Below the pieces are notes generated by a model that saw only the letters and a list, made by a program, of their open reading frames with translations, made no database searches and was not told the DNA's origin. Source: Arctopsyche grandis (lineage: Eukaryota > Arthropoda > Insecta > Trichoptera > Hydropsychidae). From it: a DNA stretch of 64,000 nt. The first letter of the stretch is position 1. Every line of letters begins with the position of its first letter. Location of the stretch: positions 27,463,001 to 27,527,000 of the forward strand of contig NC_135362.1 of the NCBI RefSeq assembly GCF_051622035.1, given 5' to 3'. Below are positions 34,701-43,700 of the stretch, piece after piece. A program made the position numbers and the translations under genes.

Positions 34701-37700
34701 ATATGTATGTATGTATTCGGAACTAGTTTCGGGTGTAAGTACGATATTTTCGCCATAAATTATCTTTGATTTTTAAATTTATGATACACTTAGCGGCTCC
34801 TTTGAATATCAGATCAAAAAGGTGTTTACTCATTCTTCGAATAATCCATACAAACTGTCAATGATACAATGTTTTCCTCTAAATTCAAAACAATTCTATC
34901 AATATTTCGATACTATCAGTAGTACTGAAGATCGAATTTTGATCAAAGACCGGTAGAACCGGTTTCAGTAGTACCGATATTGGAATCCCTAGTATGCTCA
35001 TTATTGTATCATCATATCATATATATATGTAATATCGCTATTCTATGTGTCTGTCTGTCTGAAATAACGCTCGCCGTACTATAATAGTCGTTTCGATTCG
35101 ACATACGTGTACGTAAACTTCCAACAAAATGATGTAGAATGTAATACGAATAATAACAAAAGCAAAAAGTTCTATATATGCTGTTCGAAGCGAATGTTGC
35201 TGCTAGACAGATAGGCCAAAATAATATACCGCCATCTATTGAAAATTTATTTAATTAATTAGTTTTTTTATCGGTGTTTTATATGTAGGTAGGGGTTCGG
35301 TGACTATTGGTCACAAAGCGCTCGCCCAAAAGTCACTAAAATCTATAACGGAACATCTGGCAGCCGAAAAGTCCATCATACTAACGATAACTATCACACT
35401 AACGAGAACTCGAGTGCCAAATATTCCATATTCGCGATTTTCATAGCAAAAATCGTCTTTTGGGCGGTCATTATGTGACTAATAATCCAATTACCGTAGG
35501 TAGATTTTACCTTTTTTTTCATATAAAACAATTAAATATATTTAAAAGGTATTGTCTGTCTGTCTGTCCGAGATAACGCTCGCCGTACTATAATAGTTGT
35601 TTTGATTCGACATACATATGTACGTCACAGCTAAACCGCTGCCAAAACGTATATACGAATACAATAACAAAAGAAAAAACTTCTATATATACTATTTGCT
35701 ACCGATGTTTCCTCTTGGCAGAGAATTTACCGCCATCTATTGAAAATCTATTTAATTAATTAATTTTTCTATCGTTGTTTTATATAGTTTACATGTAGGT
35801 GGGTAGGTAGGTAGTTTTTACCTTTTTTCATATTAAACAATTAAATATATTTAAAAGGTATTTGAAAAAAATTCGACCACGTGTGGATCGAACACAGAAC
35901 CGACATTTCTTTTAATTTTTTTTTTATTTAATAACTTAATATGCCAACACTCATGCGATGATATGTAATTGGGTACAACACTCAGAGAAATGTTATAATA
36001 ATAGAAGTGACTTTCGGCGTTATATTGTTGTCAAGTGACGATTGTCCACAGACATTCCTAAATAATTTTAGCATCCGTCGTATTTGACACTTAGTGCTCG
36101 ACGTATGTTCGATAAAAACTTCTCCATTTGTTTATATTACTCGCAAGATGGGCATGTGCATCGTTAAAAATTGCACAATGCATTCAAAAACACACAATAA
36201 ACAACATGGGATACATTTTTATAAGTAAATTGATCTGATTGTATTCCGTGCGTTGTAGCGTTGTTATACGGAGACGTACCGCGTAATATTGACACAATTT
36301 ATTTATTCTATTATTATAACATTTCTCTGACAACACTTGTATAATTATATTTTTAAACAAAAGCTGTATGTTGATTTCTTTCCATTAAATTACAGGGATT
36401 TCTTGCTGCTGGTGAATTAGATCCATTGAACAGACGCTTGTGTTCCGAAAAGAAGCCCGACGTAGTCGTGCAAGTCGTCATACTAGCAGAGGACAAAGAG
36501 ATTAGAGATAAACTCTTAGAGCATGATCTTTTCGTACAGACTATTGCAGAAGTAGCTCCAATTGAAGTGCAGCCAGCACGAGTGTTAAGTCATTTATATA
36601 CCTATTTAGGTATGGTTTTTTTTTATTTTTATATAAAATAATCAATTTTTGTATGTATTTTGACATTTCAAGCGTATACTTTATAGGAAGAAACAAAAAG
36701 TTGGGACTCTCTGGAAGAATATCTCGAGACGTGGGAATTTTAAGTACGAGCAAACTGTACTCGTTGAACGACAGGATATTTGCGTTCACGCCTCAGGTCA
36801 GCGGACGCACTCTTATTACTAAATTGATTAATTATGACTGCAAAGTGCAAAATTTCACTAACACAAGTTATACAAAATCGTGTACAATCTTTCCCCGTAT
36901 AGTTTTCGGACATGACTCGTTTCTACATCGCATCCGACTATGACCTGATGGTTGATATACTGAAGGGGGAAATAAATTTCCTCAAATCAGCGTGGCAAAA
37001 TCTTCTCGGGAAACCGCTCGTTGTTTTGACCGTGAAACAGTTACACTTAGGTATTTAAGACGATTGATTATTTCGAAGCATTATAGAATTTTTATATATA
37101 TATTTGATCGGATATGGATTTGATGTGATCTCACTTCATACCTAACACACGACACGACTGTCTTCTATTTGTCATTTTCGCACATTGTTTTTTTTTTTGT
37201 GATCTGTGTCCAATTATTTCAATGTCTCGGTGAATCGCTTCGATCGCATATTTGGTTTTAATTTAGTCCCCCTCGCAGACGGGCATGCTATTTGCTTTGT
37301 AAAGGTGATCGGTTCAAATGGAAATTTGCACTTACATATATATAAAATATTTACTTTTTAATTATTATTACTGTATTTTAGGTGACAGGCGTATTAATAA
37401 ATGGGATAATATTTTTGGCTGTGAAATTAATTACACGACAAATGTCTAAACGACATTTAATGTCAAATTAACATCTCTAAAATAGCTCGCACGACAGAAT
37501 CGGCGTTCGGCCGACAAAACAAACGTCAAACGGGCTGCCAGTAACCAGTTACATTTTCACTGGGTAATCATAATATCATTGCAGCCAACGCTTATTTATT
37601 TAATCCTTTTCCCGCAGCAATAAATATAGCGAACAAGCCTTGTACGCGGCACCTTTTTCGCGAATTTGGCAATCGAGTTTTCGACCTTAAATACAGATTT

Positions 37701-40700
37701 TAATATTTACTCAAGTAACTAGATATGTTAATTAACACATAAAGTATTATTTTAAACAATGAAATACATAATATATCTCGTAGTTTTGGCTTAATTGTCA
37801 AATAATCATTCTTCATAATTGTATGAAGACGTGACGTCACATAAACGAGGTTTCAGTATAGTTTCATAAAAAACTAATTTTTGACTGATATATATTCATT
37901 TTAAGCAAATTTAATAGATGGCATTCAACTCAGTAATATATTCAACCAATTTTGAACCTTAAAACAGTTGAAATAGGCGCATATAAGCCTCAAAATCCCG
38001 TGCAAAGTTCAGAAATTCTATGGAAGACGGCCGCGCTACAGACTTGTCGCCCAAAGCTTCATTCAATTCTTCAACCAATTTTGAACCTTAAAACAGTTGA
38101 AATAGGCGCATATAAGGCTCAAAATCCCGTGCAAAGTTCAGAAATTCTATGGAAGACAGTCGCGGGCAAACGGTTAAGATTAGGTCGTCGGGGTCGGTAT
38201 ATATTTTTGTCAAATTTTATTTTCGTTATTGGCAACCCATTTTACATTTGATTCGCCAGGCGAAAACCGAATCTATCGTGCGAGCTATTTTAGAGAGGGA
38301 CATTCTTTTTATTTCCCGATAAATGGTACCCTTAATAAATGCTTTTTTTATTAATCAATTTATTCAATTAACAGTCGGTATGCAAAATGAAAAAGATCCA
38401 GTTCTGTTTCTCTCCCACTGTACTCAATTTCATTTACTAAGGCATTATGTAGGCATCAGTGGCGTAGCAAAGGCAAATGGCGCCTGGGGCAAGCTTTTTT
38501 TGATGATCTCAACATTTTTGCGAGAAGGGCTACGGAATGCGATATTTGAAGTCATCGATGGAATATTTGCAAGGCTGGGCGATGACAGTGACGATGTAAT
38601 GTCGGAACAAGTATGAAAGCTTTTCATGCAAACCCAAAAAATCGTATGTGCAGCAGAATAAACCAGTGGTTAGCATATAATGCTTTGAACAAAGTGGTCA
38701 CGGGTTCAAATCCTACTGGTTTCTGCTTGCCAGACCTTGGATTTATGACTCCAGGTCAATCGTTTCCTACATAGTTTGCCAATCTATCTGATTTTCATTG
38801 AAACGGTTCGAACAAATTGGCAACCTTACCCATTTTCACACAAATCTCGAGTTTTCAGCAGTCTCGGATTTCGGTGAGTTGTATAAAATGCTGCAATTTT
38901 ACAAATTTAACCATAAATGTCTTTGTGGATGTTAATTGATATGTATTTACTTTGTATAATAACACTTGTATCAAATGTACAATTTATCTGGCCTCAAATC
39001 TGGTGCCACATTAATGCTTTCAATACCTAAAAAAGTAAGAAGAGGCTAGTAAAAAAGTTGCAAATTTGACAAATTATACAAAGGTTGCATATGTATTACA
39101 AAGAAAAGTCATAAACTTTAATGTTTTTGGCGAATTTTGTCGACTAATTATAATTATTAGTCACCCGCTCACATTGTCCTTTTCAAAATGAACGTAACTT
39201 TATCACAAAATATGACATTTTGGTATTTTGCCTTTGCGACGCCACTAATAGCCATACTGACTGAATTTAAGGCAAGTTTTGCAAATTCGTATGAAAATAT
39301 CGTCTCTGTATTAACACAAAAATGGAATTTAAAAAAAATATTGATTTAATTTTATACAATGAAATCTTTTATGTAATGTTCATTATGTGAAAGGATTTCC
39401 ATTTCGATTGGTCGACTTTTTGGTATGTATGTACGTACTAGTAGTATAGTTCATCGTTCATTACGAGTGTATCTAAAATACCTTAGCTTAGTATACATAT
39501 GTATATGTGAAGTTCCTTTCCATTTCGTTTGTTATTTCGAGTATTCTTTCTCGATGCCACCGTTGGAAATACATTGTAGTTCTCTACCGTGACTTTTGTA
39601 TGATCTTCTACTGTAATTAACGTAGCATTATGTAGTTTAATAATGTATCTGTTGTTTTGTGCCCTGTTTGATCATGACTCGTGATTACCTGAAACAGAAT
39701 TTCGATTACGAAGAATACTACACGTCGCGCGATCCGGCCCTGCTCGCCAGCAATTTTACGGCCAACTTAGCCTTCCTCGGCATGAGCTGGAAACATATGC
39801 TCGGCCGTCCTACAATTACGTTATTAGCCACACAGTATCTCCTAGGTAATGAATAACATTCCATGAACGCAATCATTTTGTTAAGTAGAAGTAGTAATAG
39901 CTATTGTTTTATCCTTTTTGTTGGACGTGTGTGTGTGTGTGTGTGTTTGTGTGTTTGTATATGTCTGCTTATATTATATATTTTGTATTAAGTTGGTTTT
40001 GGAATATAAAATACAATCAAAAGAATTGTTTGATAATAAGAATGCCTTTGAATTGATTGCAGATCAAGGTAAAGTACCTATGGCTATGATTACAACCATG
40101 AAGAAATTGAAATCCGGCTATATAAACGGCACTCGTGTCACTTTGGGAAATTTGGGTGACTTTTTAAGCACCTCTGCTATAACCAATTTAAGTTTTCTCG
40201 GCAGCCAAGAAGACGGTTATCCGGACAGTATGGAAATTTCAACTTGTATTCAAGGCATTACGCCTTTTTTATTAATCGAACTAATCAGTGTATCTGCATA
40301 TTTTCAGAGTTGAATCCTCAGGTACAGCAGTATTTAGAGGAGCATCTGATGAAATCTTTCAGTCATAAATGGAGTCTGTTGACTCAGACCCGTGGAAATC
40401 GGAATAATAGGTCTTTGAGGCGTAGGATGTCCGTCAAAGGAGCCATCAAAAAGACCAGATCGATCAACGTTGATTGTTCGTATTGTATTAATACGTATTT
40501 GAATACTTTTGTAGATCTTCTTAACGAATGTGCGTTTCAGCTGAAACCCTCGGAATGGAAGGTGAATGCGTTGGCCCACCGGATAGAAAGGCTTCTTGGT
40601 TAGACGTCGACGCCATCGCAAAAGCTGGCGGTCGCAGTCCTTCGCCAGGACCCGGAGATTGGAGGAGAAAATCGATAAATAAGTTACTATGGAATATTTT

Positions 40701-43700
40701 GTAGCTAACATGTGTAGTGTTCAATGGCCTAATGCATGTTTTTGTTTGTTTGACATTGATTCTATTTTATTTCCTTATGTTTTTAAGGGGAACATCAACG
40801 ACCACGCTGCTTTCGCCGCAGAGTCCTGAGATCAAATCGCCAAACTTCGATAGAGCCAAATCTGAATCACCGTCTAAGGATGAGTTTGACACGACTATTA
40901 AAGGTTTATTCGTCGTTGATTGTGTGTATTTTTTTTTTGTATCTGGATTGTTTTGTTGATAGTTTTTTTGCTGTAGTTACTTTGTCGGTTCCTCGTGGTG
41001 GAGGAATGCGCCATCGTTGCAGCTCGGAAACCGGTAATACATCTTCGCATTATGCCGATCAGGAAGTTGCTGAATTGCTCGCGATGCTCCGCGAAGAAGA
41101 GAGTTTGGAAGAGCAAGGAGACATTCTGCAATACTTGGTGGATACACATGGCCTCGATTACAACACTGGTATATGTATACCCAATCGGCATCCGAGTATT
41201 ACTATCGAATATACAATTGAAAATACTGATGCATATTGTACACAGGTATGTTGGAGATGGGGAGAGTGGTCACTGTCAAAGACCTCCTCAAAGGTTTGTA
41301 TGAAAAAGCTTGCCAACAAAAGCTTTGGGGTCTCGTCCGTCACACGGCTGGTATGCTCGGAAAGCGAGTGGAAGATCTAGCAAAAGCCGTCACCGATCTT
41401 CTCGTCAGGCAGAAACAAGTCACCGTCGGTATGCCACCATCGAACGAGTATACAATTACAGCACCTCTACCTGAAAACGAACTCAGGCATCTCATTCATT
41501 TGGTATGTATGGTTTTCATATTCAAATTTTGATTTGAATTATATTTTAATTTATTAGCCAGCAGCATAGCTCGGTTGTTAAGCTTCTGCTTAGCGGCCGG
41601 GTTCGATCCCAGGGCCGGGCCTCGAGTGAAAATGAATTTTTCAGAGTATGCTGCTGGTTAGACCTGGATTTGTGACTCCAGGTTGATCGTTTTCTATCAG
41701 AGTTTACCAATTTTCTCTGATTTCATTGTTGAAACGGTTCCCGGTAAAAATTGGTCAAAATCCTTCCTATATATACAATATGTCACCAATAATTTATGTT
41801 TGATTAATGTGCAATAAATAAGTTTGTGTACGATTTGATAGATGTCTCATTGATTTGCTAGTTTTTCAGTTTCTCGTAATTCAGTTACTTATATAATGAA
41901 AAATGCTGCTATATTTGTAATTGGCCAGGAAGGCGCATTGGGGTTCCTGTAATGCCTTCCTGGTATGTGTTGTCATAAAAAATAAAATAATAAAAAATTA
42001 CAGGTAGCTCCATTTTTTTGTACAAAAGTACTCACAATTCAATATATTTTACAAATACAATTATATTTTTTATACAATACCATATACTGTTACGGCTCCG
42101 GTTCTATAAACCATGATGAAGATTCAATGTGGTTGATTTAAATGCCTTCTTCTCTCTTTGTAAATTATTTATTTTTTAAGATGTACAGATAATATTCCTG
42201 ATTGCCAAATGAGCGAAATTGCTTCCTCGAGTGATGAGCCTTACACGTCAAGAGGTCAGCTCTTCACGAGTAGCTATGCTTGTCTATATAGATGTGTCTA
42301 TGAAGTCTTTGAGGACCACCTTTGCGTGTCTGATTAATTTTACGTGAACAATTCCACTCATTGAGCACTAAATACATAGATGGTGGGGGAACGTATGCCT
42401 TAACAGACGTAAACACAAGTCTGTCCAGAGACATCTATGAACAAATTCGTTATACAGCAAATTTTACGAGAAATACATACATTTTTACAGAGTATGTAGG
42501 TGGGTAGGTTAGCAATTTTGGTGGAACCGTTTCAACAATAAAATCAGTTAAATCGGTGAACTCTGATCCGAAACGATCGACTTGGAGTCACATATATCCA
42601 AGGTCTGGCCAACAACACTGGTCCATGACCCTTCAGTTGAAAGCATTAAACGCCAACTACTGAGCTTTATTGTTGGTTATATTAATGTTTTTTTCCAGGC
42701 TTACGGAGACGATGAGAGTACTGCTATGTTGACCCAAGAGTTGCTGGTCTATTTGGCAATGTTCATCAGAACTGAACCACAACTGTTCTTGGAAATGTTG
42801 CGTTTGCGTGTCGGATTAATCATTCAAGTAAGTTATTCATTTATATTAGGTTAATTTTAAATTAATACAACTTGATTCATATTTTTTTTATTAAATTTAA
42901 TAAAGGTAATGGCAACGGAGCTCTCTAGAACTTTGTCATGCGATGGAGAAGAAGCTTCAGATCGTCTTCTCAATCTATCGCCATTCGAGATGAAAAATCT
43001 TTTATACCACATACTAAGTGGAAAAGAATTCGCAATCAACAGCGGTTAGTATTTTATTATTTTAATTCATTTTATAATTCATATGGCTTGCTGTCATATT
43101 GATTTCACTGTCATCATTTGATTACGCTGATTCTAACAAAGCAAGTCGCTTATAATAATCAAAAACTCACTTAATCTAATGATTCGTTTCAATTTTACAA
43201 GCCGCATCATGTAAGTAATCCATAGACGTATTTGATTTTGACATTTCATTGATTTATACGAGCAAGTCGATTGCTACACTTTATTTATAATCATTCCATA
43301 ATACTTTATGATTTGATATTTTTGTTTGCAGCCAAGTCATTCACACAGATTGTGTCTGATAAAATAAAACCAGTCAAAGGCAAGTTTAGACATGACGTGT
43401 TAATCCATTCTGTAGAAAACACTATTTTTTTTTTTGGTTTTTACTATTCTTGCACTCTCTTCAGACTTAACCGTGCACTGAAACCCCTTCCATTTTTACT
43501 TTTTATCTACAATTTAATACCAATTTATGTATATTAATCGCATTTAAGTTAGATACAAACTATTATAGTCGAACTGATCTAATCTGAGAATTGCGTAAAA
43601 CGTACATGCTATCGCATTCACCCCCCACTCGACCCGCGATGGCCAATTACAATTCGTTTCAGTTTCGCATTGCATTTTAGTCAAGAAATGCAACATTGTT

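Noticed and set aside
41557-41640. tRNA gene
   Set aside because: A and B boxes are good, but no acceptor stem can be formed and the body is shared with three other dispersed copies, so it is a SINE head.
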